From Pseudomonadota bacterium (GTDB taxonomy: Archaea > Thermoplasmatota > SW-10-69-26 > JACQPN01 > JAJPHT01), in assembly GCA_021325135.1 (NCBI GenBank), contig JAJPHT010000022.1, positions 41,570 to 105,569 on the forward strand: a stretch of DNA of 64,000 nucleotides. The letters run 5' to 3'. Below, in pieces: positions 52,601 to 60,309 of this stretch. Position 1 is the stretch's first letter. Each line of letters begins with the position of its first letter. The translations under genes and the position numbers were made by a program. Under the pieces are notes generated by a model. That model had not been told where the DNA came from. It did not search any database and saw only the letters and a list, made by a program, of their open reading frames with translations.

Positions 52601-54751
52601 GGCCTGTGGCGGACGCCCCCCGCGGCGGACTCGGCCAGCGCGTCCTCGCTCAACCTCGCGACCGTCTCCCCCATCAACGCGACCAAGGACGGCAGCGCGT
52701 TCGACCTGGGCGTCACGGGCACGCTCTACAACTTCAACGGCGTCTCCTTCCGCTGGGGCGACCAGGGCAACGTGGGCTTCGTCATCGGCACGCCCGTCTC
52801 CTGCGTCCTCGCGCCGTGCGCGGCGGAGGACCTCGTCATGAACACCAGCACCGGCGGCCAGACCTGGACCGTCGCCTCCAATGCGTCGGGCACGCTCCAG
52901 GGCCGCGACAACCGCACCGTCACGGCCCCGCTGGTCCGCCTCAACTTCTCCACGGACTCCCTGGGCTGGATCGTGGGCGGCAACGGCACGCTGCTGCGCA
53001 CCCTCGACGGCGGCGCCCACTGGCACGGCGTCAACGTGTCGGGCACCATCGTGAACCTCACCGACGTCTCGTGCGCCGCCCTCGCGCCCGACACCTGCAT
53101 CGTCGTGGGCGCCAGCGGCCACGCGTGGCGCACGACGAACTCCCGCGCCGCGTACCCCACGTGGACCGCCATCGACCTGGGCCCCGCCGCCAGCGGGCGC
53201 GACATCTCCTCGGTGGGCCTCGTGAACACGAGCGTCGCCTACGCGGGCGCCAGCAATCTCATCCTGAAGACCTGGGACGGCGGCGACCACTGGACCGTCA
53301 TGCCGCTGAGCTACGTCCCGTCCAACGGGGACATCGTCAACGTGCTCCCCGACGGCCAGGGCTACGTCTACGGCGGCACCGCGACCACGCAGCGCACCTT
53401 CTACCTGGGCGCGCACAACCTCACCAGCCGCGCGCAGACGACCAACGTCGCCACGGGCCTGCCCCCCGGCTCCCAGGTGACGCGCGTCGACATGGAGGTC
53501 AGCGACTCGCAGAACTACGCGACCCCCCCCTCCACGTCCATGTCCATCGTCACGTTCAACGTGACCGCGGACGGCGGCGCGCACTGGTTCGCGGCCTCCA
53601 CCAACAGCAGCGGCTACGTGGACCCGCTCACCAACCTCGTCACCGCGTACTACCCCAAGGCCTCCAGCCACGCCGAGTGGGGGAGCCAGGTCTACGACTA
53701 CGTCGAGGGGTGGACGACGAGCACCGCGACCGCGACCGGCTCCGACGTGCGCGTGCGCATGGACTTCAACACCACCGGCGATTTCGCGGCCTTCACGGCC
53801 TCGGTCCACGCCATCACGCTCAACGTCACCTACTGGAACGGCAGCGCGTACAACATGATGCCCTTCACGGTGGACCTCAACAGCACGGCGAAGAAGGACG
53901 CCGCCAACACCGACGCCGTCTGGGTGGATGGCGGCGGGAGCGTCTACCAGCCCCTCGTGCAGCCCTACTGGGTGCGCAACGTGAGCGGCTCCGTGCAGGA
54001 CCTCCTCGTGGGGCTCAACGTCACGGGCGACTCGCGCGCCGAGGTCTACGTCTCCACGGGCGCGGTCATCGCCGAGAACAGCCCCGACAGCATCCCCTAC
54101 GCGGGCAACAACCCCGGCATGACCATCGCGCCCGACGACAACCGCGTCTACCTCCTCGACGGGAAGAACGGCACCATCGCCGCGCAGACCGCGAGCTTCG
54201 GCGGCGCCGTCACGCACCTGGCCCTCAGCGACTCCAACGGCGACGGCGTCCCTGAGTACCTCTACGCGACCGTGTGGGACGGCGCCAGCACCGCGCAGCT
54301 CGTGTGCATGGACCCCGCCACGCTGGCCATCAAGTGGCAGAAGACCATCGGCGCGACGATGCCCACGGCGCTGGCCGCCGGCGCGCTCCAGGGAGCCAAC
54401 GCCACCGCCTTCGTCACCGACCGCACCGGCGGCACGCCCCCCGTGCCGGGCCGCGCCATGGCGTACCGCGGCTGGGACGGCTCCTCCGCGTGGAGCGCCG
54501 TGCCCGACCAGCAGGGCCACTACACGGTGAACATCCCCGTGGGCAAGAACTGGCTCTTCGGCCCCTACGTCGTCGAGGCCGCGGTGGACTGGAACACCAC
54601 GGGCTACCAGGTGGGCAACGCCACGCCGCAGGCCCTCGTGCAGACCGAGCGCTTCTACGACTACTTCCTCGTGACGCCGCCGGGCGCGCTCGCGCCGCCC
54701 TCGCCGGTCTACAACGTGCAGCTCACCACCTGGTACGAGGACTGGAGATGA
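49679..54751 (+). CDS. Giant pilin-like surface protein with FG-GAP and Ycf48/BNR repeats
   Basis: This 1690-residue protein begins MRRPRDDAGSTHVLEAVIIA, a leader plus hydrophobic helix like a pilin. Beta-rich modules with many sequons follow. Calcium-binding FG-GAP-like repeats are seen near residues 617 (DVNGDGYADPVLG), 724 (DVDGDGRHDVVVG), 866 (DYEGNGIPDIVGG) and 1518 (DSNGDGVPEYL). BNR/Ycf48-like repeats lie near 1092-1120 (GWIVGGNGTLLRTLDGGAHW) and 1183-1208. The C-terminus reads LTTWYEDWR. The ATG at 49679 is preferred over 49571 because a TATA box and a GGAGG lie between them. A tip adhesin or cargo role is inferred. Confidence 0.85.
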   Translation: MRRPRDDAGSTHVLEAVIIATIMVSSVIYVATFQSPPAATTNTRAGLQQRSQDALDILADTPVPGSSFGDNMLSAYSAACLQGSCDDLRQTMERLLPPGTQFSLSISNGFNTWPVYEPRSPPGEAVTTSHLMEPKWSYTFLGTGQSLVNPSRDPLYTYSLPVFDSNVLDQGGSPLRVILHGSAGSGNFTLSTAATTEARKTTSAATPAASLFFVDGSGTPVGALDIAGTTAHGTPSTPTHANVQFRLRLQESANQPIPAGAQLDVSLPRGWNASVTSALDPGWTIVASAANATGGATDAVLSARLATALQNGTRDFVFNATYQGDLVGDYLFHAAMSRGSLAQAGLAVRADTSTTSSYATPVFTISAPRPMGASATTTWTLGATIPNGTAVTVNSIEIVEQDGRSIFGNASVVSGGGSVVAGGDRIVWTAPDVDVTSFLTLALNVTPSGTVASPDNPRAEFQPPMTVANFTGRWIESAGTGLWRQALLPNVTYGGYDTNSGLSLTTNHSMSSEGTYKGIAMPGSGNYTLGNVSTSNTAAYGSYVGLERRQVATGDTAVVDIDVQSLLFTLSSAGQKAGITLHVYPPWSGDQRIPIQSNTSFDTELLTSDVMSMTLLDVNGDGYADPVLGTSNGRVLALHALTGGRIEADVFSAPFDSSQQGSTAPSITQLGLIDLGGQTYIVVTTNQGSVFVLDHSLRLAWSWYWSSASPSNVAAQVISMDASADVDGDGRHDVVVGVQVQDQGGASAGNVVFVLRALVGDPYLEAWDPADGPSGQNQLYTTVGTPNAVLGLSRIGPAGTHPGIATTFQYTPGLAGVGTQSINPLGPSGATATLSLPKAGMHGVNNDSTDAWTFSGPPITVARTYDYEGNGIPDIVGGAPAGYVFMMNGTEPTSPVVSTSLTSPPATEVIASATHDGLRSAFLTRDRSIYYTTDGWISQHNVCDPATQVCLAPLGAAALAMNASSSFWVAGSAGGLWRTPPAADSASASSLNLATVSPINATKDGSAFDLGVTGTLYNFNGVSFRWGDQGNVGFVIGTPVSCVLAPCAAEDLVMNTSTGGQTWTVASNASGTLQGRDNRTVTAPLVRLNFSTDSLGWIVGGNGTLLRTLDGGAHWHGVNVSGTIVNLTDVSCAALAPDTCIVVGASGHAWRTTNSRAAYPTWTAIDLGPAASGRDISSVGLVNTSVAYAGASNLILKTWDGGDHWTVMPLSYVPSNGDIVNVLPDGQGYVYGGTATTQRTFYLGAHNLTSRAQTTNVATGLPPGSQVTRVDMEVSDSQNYATPPSTSMSIVTFNVTADGGAHWFAASTNSSGYVDPLTNLVTAYYPKASSHAEWGSQVYDYVEGWTTSTATATGSDVRVRMDFNTTGDFAAFTASVHAITLNVTYWNGSAYNMMPFTVDLNSTAKKDAANTDAVWVDGGGSVYQPLVQPYWVRNVSGSVQDLLVGLNVTGDSRAEVYVSTGAVIAENSPDSIPYAGNNPGMTIAPDDNRVYLLDGKNGTIAAQTASFGGAVTHLALSDSNGDGVPEYLYATVWDGASTAQLVCMDPATLAIKWQKTIGATMPTALAAGALQGANATAFVTDRTGGTPPVPGRAMAYRGWDGSSAWSAVPDQQGHYTVNIPVGKNWLFGPYVVEAAVDWNTTGYQVGNATPQALVQTERFYDYFLVTPPGALAPPSPVYNVQLTTWYEDWR

Positions 54752-55908
54752 GCCCGCCGCGCGACGGTGCGATGGTGCAGGCCCTTGAGGCCGTCATGGT
54801 CGCCCTCATCGTCCTGGGCGCGGCGTACAGCGTCGTCACGCTGCGCGCGGTGTCGCAGACCCACGACAAGCCGCGCGCCAACCTGGAGAAGCTCGCCGCG
54901 GACTCCCTCACCGTCCTCAACGGCCTCGTGGACGCCAACGGCACCATGCTCGACCAGGCCCTGACCGAGCAGTACCACTGCTCGCGCGACGTCAGCCCCT
55001 CCACGACGACGTGCGCGACGGGCCGCGCCGACAACATCACCGAGAAGCTCCAGTTCTACCTGCCCCCGGGCGCCGCATACGCCATCGCCATCGACAACGG
55101 CATCCAGGCGCGGGAGATCTACCGCGCGAGCACGCCCGCCGGAGAGGCCGTGGGCGCCTCCTACGCCTTCGTGCCCGCGTGGAACTTCACCTTCGTCGCC
55201 TCCGAGCTGTCCTGCTACGACCCCGGGATGCCGCTCAACGCGACGCTCCTCCCCATCGCCCACGCGCGCAGCGTCAACGCCTCGCGCGTCGTGCTCACGC
55301 TGGGCGCGACGGGCGTCAACGTCACCGCCAACGCCACGGGCAGCGGCCGCTGGAACGCCACCTTCGCCGCGGCCGCGCGCCCCGCCAGCGGGACCCTCGT
55401 GGCCAACGCCACTGCGGCGCGCAACGCGGGCACCTTCCCGGGCCTCGCGACCTACGGCTCCTGCGCGCTGGGCGCCACGGGCAACGCCACCGTGACCGCC
55501 CTGCGGCAGGACTCGCTGACGCTCCCCGCCTCGGCCCCCATCGGCCAGGCCGCCACGCTGCGCGCCAACCTCACGCACCTCGCCGCCGTCTCCGGCGCGA
55601 CGCTCCTCTCCAGCAACCTCACCGTCTACGAGCCCATCCCCGACCGCCCCGGCGAGGCCGACACGTGGATCCCCGCGACCACCATCGCCCTGGGCAGCGG
55701 TTCGACGCCCAGCGCCACGTGGACGCCCCCCGACGACGCCCTCTTCGGCGCCCACCCCGTCGTCCTGCGCGCCCTCATGCAGGCCGGCGGCGTCACCTAC
55801 GAGGCGCGCCTCGTGGGCATCCTGCCCGTGGCCCTCCCCAGCGGGGTCGTGCCGCTGGACCCGCCTTACCGGGCGGTGCTGCAGGCTTGGTTCGGCGACT
55901 GGCGCTGA
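54748..55908 (+). CDS. Pilin-like surface protein ending in a W-x-x-D-W-R motif
   Basis: This 386-residue protein begins MSPPRDGAMVQALEAVMVAL, a leader followed by a hydrophobic helix whose EAVMVALI resembles EAVIIATI of the giant protein upstream. A beta-rich head with many sequons and one or two Cys pairs follows. The C-terminus LQAWFGDWR matches the giant protein's LTTWYEDWR. The start overlaps the upstream stop (ATGA), so the two are translated together. They may be partners of one complex. Confidence 0.78.
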   Translation: MSPPRDGAMVQALEAVMVALIVLGAAYSVVTLRAVSQTHDKPRANLEKLAADSLTVLNGLVDANGTMLDQALTEQYHCSRDVSPSTTTCATGRADNITEKLQFYLPPGAAYAIAIDNGIQAREIYRASTPAGEAVGASYAFVPAWNFTFVASELSCYDPGMPLNATLLPIAHARSVNASRVVLTLGATGVNVTANATGSGRWNATFAAAARPASGTLVANATAARNAGTFPGLATYGSCALGATGNATVTALRQDSLTLPASAPIGQAATLRANLTHLAAVSGATLLSSNLTVYEPIPDRPGEADTWIPATTIALGSGSTPSATWTPPDDALFGAHPVVLRALMQAGGVTYEARLVGILPVALPSGVVPLDPPYRAVLQAWFGDWR

Positions 55909-55988
55909 AGCGCTTCGCGCCATCAGCGCCAGCGGAGTGTTTTTGTCTCTTCTTGCAGCGGTGGCGGGGGGTCCTTCGGACCCCCGGC

Positions 55989-56095
55989 GACCGCGGATTC
56001 CGATCAGAATTGCCCTTGGGGGCGCTCCGGCGGCGCTGCGCGCCGCCTCCGGCCCCCACAAGGAATCCGGACAATTCTGATCGGAATCCGCGGTC
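55989..56095. repeat. 107-bp palindromic element
   Basis: Perfect 23-bp inverted arms (55989-56011 and 56073-56095, beginning GACCGCGGATTCCGATCAGA) enclose a second GC-rich inverted repeat around GGCGGCGC/GCGCCGCC. A separate small hairpin (GGGGGTCC/GGACCCCC) lies just before it, near 55967-55985. Its sequence differs from the four-copy repeat family. It separates two genes of the pilus cluster. Confidence 0.8.
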
Positions 56096-56177
56096 GGTTT
56101 GGCCGTCTGTCTGACGAGGGGGATATCAATTCGCCGGCTCGTCTCGATATAAGGCCCCTTGTGGCGTTCCGCGGTTT

Positions 56178-56198
56178 CAAATAGGCCTGCTTGCAGAG
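56178..56198 (+). promoter_or_regulatory. TATA-like box plus GCTTGCAGAG motif before the gene at 56208
   Basis: CAAATAG (56178-56184) is followed by GCTTGCAGAG (56189-56198), the same arrangement as at 49626-49647. A further TATA-like CGATATAAGG lies at about 56143. Confidence 0.5.
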
Positions 56199-56207
56199 AC
56201 GTTTGTC

Positions 56208-58205
56208 ATGCTTGGAGGCCGGTGGCGCCGGCCCAATCTGGCCCATGGCCGGAGAGGGCGGGGCCTGGCTCGCGTCCTGAGGCTGCGCAGGGACCCGGGG
56301 TCCACGTCGACCCTGGGGCTCGCCATCGCGGCGGTCATCTTCGCCGCGTCGTTCGTCGTGGCGCAGCTTGTCGTGCAGCACCCCACGAGCGTCGACGGCA
56401 AGCGCGAGCAGTTCGACGCGCAGGCCGCCACGGGGCTCGACCTCCTCGTGGGCACGGCGGGCGCCACGTCCACCGGAGCCTCGTGGGCGTCGGACCCCGA
56501 CCACCTCACGCGCTTCGGGCTCGCCCTGGACGGGAACCCCAACTTCCTGGACTACGCCAAGATCCGCTCGCTGCGCAACGGCACCATGAGCTCCACCGCC
56601 AACGGCCAGCCGGACTACCCCGACGTCATGGCCGCCATGGGGATCAAGACGGGCGACATCCACCTGAGGACCTACCCCGTCATGCCCAGCTGGGACGACT
56701 CGCGCTTCGTGAAGGAGCAGCACGGCCGCCTGGCCTACATCGCGCACTACACGGGCGCCAGCGCGCCCGTCAACGTCACGGCCTTCACCGCGACCGTCGC
56801 GGGCAACGCCCTCAACGTGAGCGTCACGCTGCGCAACGAGGCGACGTTCAGCGCGATCTTCGTCGCGAGCGTGTCGCTGGGGCAGGCGGGCGACGACGAC
56901 GGCGTCGTCTCCACCGGCCTCAACACCGCGCTCCTCGCGCCGGGCGCCTCGCAGACGCTCTGGACGCGCTTCGACCGCCTCCCCTCGTGGGACGCCTCGA
57001 TCCAGGCGGTGACGCTGGACGTGACGGACCCCTTCGGCAACCCCGCCGTCGACGGCGCGGGCAACCGCGTGGGGCCCTCGTCCATCCTCACGACGCCCCC
57101 CACGGGCGGCTCCAGCTCGTACAACCTCCTCGTCTCCGCCTCCGACGTCTACGTCGTGAGCGGCAGCACAGTCTCCTTCGCGCTGGACGACTACAAGGGC
57201 GACGGCTCGCGCGTCAACGGCGCGCAGGCCCGCTTCGTCCTCGTGGGCCCCGACGGCCACGAGTGGCAGAACTCCACCGTGAGCCTCAACAAGAACAAGC
57301 AGACGACGGTGTCGTGCGCGAACTGCACGACGAGCGGCGTCTACACCGGCATCGTCTGGGACACGGGCATGACGCGCCGCGAGCAGGACGCCGTGTACGT
57401 CAGCGCCGCGTCCATGTTCACGCAGAAGTCCACCATGGACCCCGTGGCCTCCAAGGAGGTGACGCTCCTCCTGCGCCTCGTCAACACGTTCAACCCCACG
57501 CGCTACGACGCGGCCACCAACCCGGAGGGCGACGTCTTCGCGGACGACGTGAACGGCGCCTCGGACATCGCCAACGTGATCCCGCGCTACACCACCATCG
57601 TCGTGGGCAGCCAGATCTCGCAGAACTGCCTGACGCCCAGCGCGGTGAAGAACGGCATCGCGGACTGGGTGCAGGGCGGCGGCAACCTCGTGGTGCTGGG
57701 CACCGCGACGCAGAAGTCCGAGTGGCTCCAGCCCATCTACCACGCCGCGCAGACGACGGCCAACGGAGGCATCAGCGCGCCCGACCCCACGAACCCCATC
57801 CTGGTCGCGCCCGAGCACCTCCAGTACCAGACGTACCTCGACCGCGGCCGCGCGTGGGAGATCAAGAACGACGAGCCCTTCACGCACGTCCTCACGCGCG
57901 GCACGGCGGGCACGAGCACGGACGACACGCTGGCCGTGGCGAACGCGGGCGCGTTCAACAACGGCACCGTCGTCCTCACGAGCTACATGCCCGGCTCGCT
58001 CACGAGCCCGCAGGACGACGCGGAGGCGACGCGCCTCCTGCACAACCTCCTCAGCCAGGCCTACACGATGCTCTTCCTCGACTACGGGCCCCCCATCCCG
58101 CCCGGCGCCAGCGTGGGGAGCGACGCGCGCCTCGTCGCCGTGCCGCACCCCAACGTGCCCGGCGCGGTGGTCGAGGTCAGGCTCGTGCTGTACGTGTTCG
58201 GGTAA
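56208..58205 (+). CDS. Pilin-like membrane-anchored surface protein
   Basis: This 665-residue protein has an Arg-rich leader of about 33 residues, then TSTLGLAIAAVIFAASFVVA, a hydrophobic helix. The rest is extracellular-type sequence: a beta-rich middle and, near residues 450-600, a segment resembling a class I amidotransferase-like or 'ThuA-like' Rossmann region (IADWVQGGGNLVVLGTA). It ends VEVRLVLYVFG. It lacks the DWR terminus of its neighbours but shares promoter elements with the giant protein gene. The start at 56208 fits the promoter position; the long basic leader is unusual. Confidence 0.72.
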   Translation: MLGGRWRRPNLAHGRRGRGLARVLRLRRDPGSTSTLGLAIAAVIFAASFVVAQLVVQHPTSVDGKREQFDAQAATGLDLLVGTAGATSTGASWASDPDHLTRFGLALDGNPNFLDYAKIRSLRNGTMSSTANGQPDYPDVMAAMGIKTGDIHLRTYPVMPSWDDSRFVKEQHGRLAYIAHYTGASAPVNVTAFTATVAGNALNVSVTLRNEATFSAIFVASVSLGQAGDDDGVVSTGLNTALLAPGASQTLWTRFDRLPSWDASIQAVTLDVTDPFGNPAVDGAGNRVGPSSILTTPPTGGSSSYNLLVSASDVYVVSGSTVSFALDDYKGDGSRVNGAQARFVLVGPDGHEWQNSTVSLNKNKQTTVSCANCTTSGVYTGIVWDTGMTRREQDAVYVSAASMFTQKSTMDPVASKEVTLLLRLVNTFNPTRYDAATNPEGDVFADDVNGASDIANVIPRYTTIVVGSQISQNCLTPSAVKNGIADWVQGGGNLVVLGTATQKSEWLQPIYHAAQTTANGGISAPDPTNPILVAPEHLQYQTYLDRGRAWEIKNDEPFTHVLTRGTAGTSTDDTLAVANAGAFNNGTVVLTSYMPGSLTSPQDDAEATRLLHNLLSQAYTMLFLDYGPPIPPGASVGSDARLVAVPHPNVPGAVVEVRLVLYVFG

Positions 58206-58287
58206 CCGCAGCGAAGCGTGAACGATTGGGATAGGCTTGCTCGCGAAAGGTGATATCCTGCATTCGTTCTAGGCCGTTCGGGTTCCC

Positions 58288-58599
58288 TTGCGAGGCATCC
58301 ACACTCTTGCGGCCCTGGTCCTCACGATCGCGTCCCTCCCGCTGGCCAGCGCGGGCGGGTTCCCCACCGACTGCCAGCCCGGCGCGGCGGCCACGTTCCG
58401 CAGCGTGGACGCGGGCCCCGCCGGCATCTACTACGTCCGCGAGTACGCCATCGGCGGCAACACGTGGGTCCAGATCTGGCAGGAGTCCAACGGCGTCCCC
58501 GGACTCCAGCTCGACCCCACCTGGAACTGCGGCAACCCCGGCGACACAATGCTGGCGCAGCGCTGCGTCGGGCGCGACTGCCCGCCCACCGTCGTGTAG
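58288..58599 (+). CDS. Small secreted protein
   Basis: From a TTG start the protein has 103 residues: signal peptide (RGIHTLAALVLTIASLPLAS), then a domain with four or five cysteines (DCQPG, NCGNPG, RCVGRDC) and aromatic strands (YYVREYAIGGNTWVQIWQES). The start is uncertain because no ATG or GTG is nearby. No family is recognised. It lies at the 3' edge of the pilus cluster and ends next to repeat copy D. Confidence 0.55.
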   Translation: MRGIHTLAALVLTIASLPLASAGGFPTDCQPGAAATFRSVDAGPAGIYYVREYAIGGNTWVQIWQESNGVPGLQLDPTWNCGNPGDTMLAQRCVGRDCPPTVV

Positions 58600-58753
58600 T
58601 TCGGAGGCACGGCGGCGCCGCAGCGCCGCTACCCGCGGGGGGTTCGGGGGGCGCAGCCCCCTGACGTGAAGGAACGTCGAGCAGACGATCAAAACGTCAG
58701 GGGGCTGCGCCCCCCGAACCCCCCGCTTTTGGCCGCGCTGCGGCGCGGCCGAA
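58600..58753. repeat. Nested palindromic intergenic repeat, copy D
   Basis: This 154-bp copy has outer ends TTCGG and CCGAA. The right arm is the intact GGCCGCGCTGCGGCGCGGCC and the left arm is degenerate (GGCGGCGCCGCAGCGCCGC). The core reads as the reverse complement of copy A's core (shared CTGCTCGACGT), so it sits in the opposite orientation. Confidence 0.85.
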
Positions 58754-58761
58754 CGATTTTC

Positions 58762-59226
58762 TCAGGGAGACGTGGCCCGCTCGATGAGCGTCCGCACCAC
58801 GATGTTGGTCGTGGTCCGGCGCACGCCTTCCAGCGGCTCCAGGCTTCTCAGCAGGAGGCGTTCGAGGCCGCGGATGTCCGTGGTGCGGACCTTGACCAGG
58901 AGGTCGTCCTCGCCGGTGATGGCGTGGACCTCCAGGACGTCAGGGTCCTTGCGAAGCTGCTCCGCCACGGCCTCCGTCCGCGGCGTGTCCCCCTTGCGGC
59001 CCCCTTCGAGGCCGATGCTGACGTAGGCCGTGAGCGTGCGGCCCACCTTCTCGGGGTCCAGCTCCGCGTGGTAGCCGCGGATGTACCCCTCCTTCTCCAG
59101 GCGCTGCACGCGGGCGTGGACGCTGGGCGCGCCGAGGTCCACCGACTCGCCCAGGCTGCGGTAGGAGCGGCGCGCGTCCTCCTGGAGGAGGCGCAGCAGC
59201 TTGCGGTCGGTGGCGTCCAGGGTCAT
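58762..59226 (-). CDS. Lrp/AsnC-family transcription regulator
   Basis: This 154-residue protein begins MTLDATDRKLLRLLQEDARR, the standard Lrp winged-HTH start. The recognition region is SVDLGAPSVHARVQRLEKEG. A C-terminal ligand-binding RAM-like domain follows, with DPDVLEVHAITGEDDLLVKV and the final TTTNIVVRTLIERA. Such proteins respond to amino acids and control transport and metabolism. The ATG at 59226 is preferred to one 15 bases upstream because conservation begins there. No amino-acid gene adjoins it, so its target is unclear. Confidence 0.92.
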   Translation of the reverse strand: MTLDATDRKLLRLLQEDARRSYRSLGESVDLGAPSVHARVQRLEKEGYIRGYHAELDPEKVGRTLTAYVSIGLEGGRKGDTPRTEAVAEQLRKDPDVLEVHAITGEDDLLVKVRTTDIRGLERLLLRSLEPLEGVRRTTTNIVVRTLIERATSP

Positions 59227-59719
59227 GCGCGGCCCCAGCACGCGGCCCGCGCATCAACCTGCCTCAAGAGCCGAACGAACCGCGAGAGAGGGGGTCTGCT
59301 GGAGGGCTCCCGTTCGCCGGAGGGCCCGACGCAGGAGCGGAACGTCCGGCGAGGGGCCTCCCGGGAGGGGTCTCATTTGGTGGGGTGATCCTTCTGCGTT
59401 CGCCGAGGGGGCGGATTTTGTATGCGGGAACGAACGAACGCATGCTGATGGGGCTTCGGACGTGCGATGCGTTCGGCATGAGGGCCCACCACATTGATAT
59501 CGGGGGTGCGCTTCCTGCCGCTTGCGCACGCCCACGCCGTGGGCGGAGCCCCCTCGCGCCGGGCGGCAGCAACAGCCTCCCAACACTCCCAACAGCCTCC
59601 AACTCGCCCGGCGCGCGGGACGTTTTCTCCAACACCCTCTTCCCAGCGCAGCCCAAGGGCCCGCCGAGCCGCAGCTCGAAGAAGGGAATCCAGAAGGGGT
59701 TTGCCCCAGGAGCCGAGGA
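59227..59719. other. Gene-free stretch downstream of tRNA-Glu
   Basis: I see no convincing gene in about 490 bases. A pyrimidine-rich stretch contains the direct repeat AACAGCCTCC at 59571-59580 and 59591-59600. A GGGGG-type inverted repeat lies near 59530-59552. The rest is ordinary GC-rich sequence with short open frames in several phases. Confidence 0.5.
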
Positions 59720-59792
59720 TGCTCCCGGCGGGATTTGAACCCGCGTCGGAAGCTCGAGAGGCTTCCATCCTTGGCCACTAGACTACAGGAGC
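59720..59792 (-). tRNA. tRNA-Glu (CUC)
   Basis: A 73-nt cloverleaf reads GCTCCTG at the 5' arm, anticodon stem GAAGC/GCTTC with loop CTCTCGA (anticodon CTC), T stem GCGGG/CCCGC with TTCAAAT, and 3' arm CGGGAGC with one G-U pair. The discriminator is A. The D stem (GTCT/GGAT) contains wobble pairs. A TATA-like GGTACATATGG on the minus strand lies about 40 bases upstream. CCA is not encoded. Confidence 0.9.
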
Positions 59793-59923
59793 AGGACGCT
59801 CCTGGGGCACGCCCACAATCAAGTTCCCCCATATGTACCTTCCGTAGGCTGGGGGCGTTGACTTTCGATCGCATTCGACTTCGAAACCATCATGTCAACC
59901 GAGCGCCCACCCCCACCCACGGG

Positions 59924-60169
59924 ATGCACATGCGACCATACCACTACGGTGAATACACCCTCTACAACCGCGACGTCGTGCTGAAGAACGACAACGGCAC
60001 GCAGAGGATCTACTTCTTCGCGAAGAACACGCCCAAGAGCGGGTCCCCCTCGCCGCTGCCCACCGGCTACCGCGTCGAGGTCTCCAACCGCACCGGCATG
60101 CCCTACATCAAGAAGGACCCCGAGTCCGTCGGGGCCCAGGGCGGCTGGCTTCGCCGCCTCTTCAACTGA
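59924..60169 (+). CDS. Small conserved basic protein
   Basis: This 81-residue protein begins MHMRPYHYGEYTLYNRDVVL and continues GTQRIYFFAKNTPKSGSPSP, then GYRVEVSNRTGMPYIKKD. I have seen this IYFFAKxxPKSG...GYxVxVNxRTGxPYLKK pattern in small archaeal proteins, but no function is attached. It looks like a small beta-sheet domain that could bind nucleic acid. The C-terminal WLRRLFN is amphipathic. ATG at 59924 or 59930 are both possible. A TATA-like CATATG box lies about 80 bases upstream. Confidence 0.7.
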   Translation: MHMRPYHYGEYTLYNRDVVLKNDNGTQRIYFFAKNTPKSGSPSPLPTGYRVEVSNRTGMPYIKKDPESVGAQGGWLRRLFN

Positions 60170-60309
60170 GCCTCCGTGCTCCCGGCCGGGCGCCTCCAGC
60201 CCGGCCCCCTCTTCCCGACCTGTTCTCGCATCCCCTTTCTGTGTCACGACCCCGGGTTGCACAACGGAGAAATAGACTCGTTCCGTTTGGGCCGCCGGGA
60301 GGTCTTGTC

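Noticed and set aside
49370..54520. Very long open frame on the minus strand opposite the giant pilin-like gene
   Set aside because: It is Arg/Val/Ala-rich with no domain pattern and mirrors the plus-strand gene. In GC-rich coding DNA such antisense frames are expected. The same holds for long antisense frames opposite many other genes.
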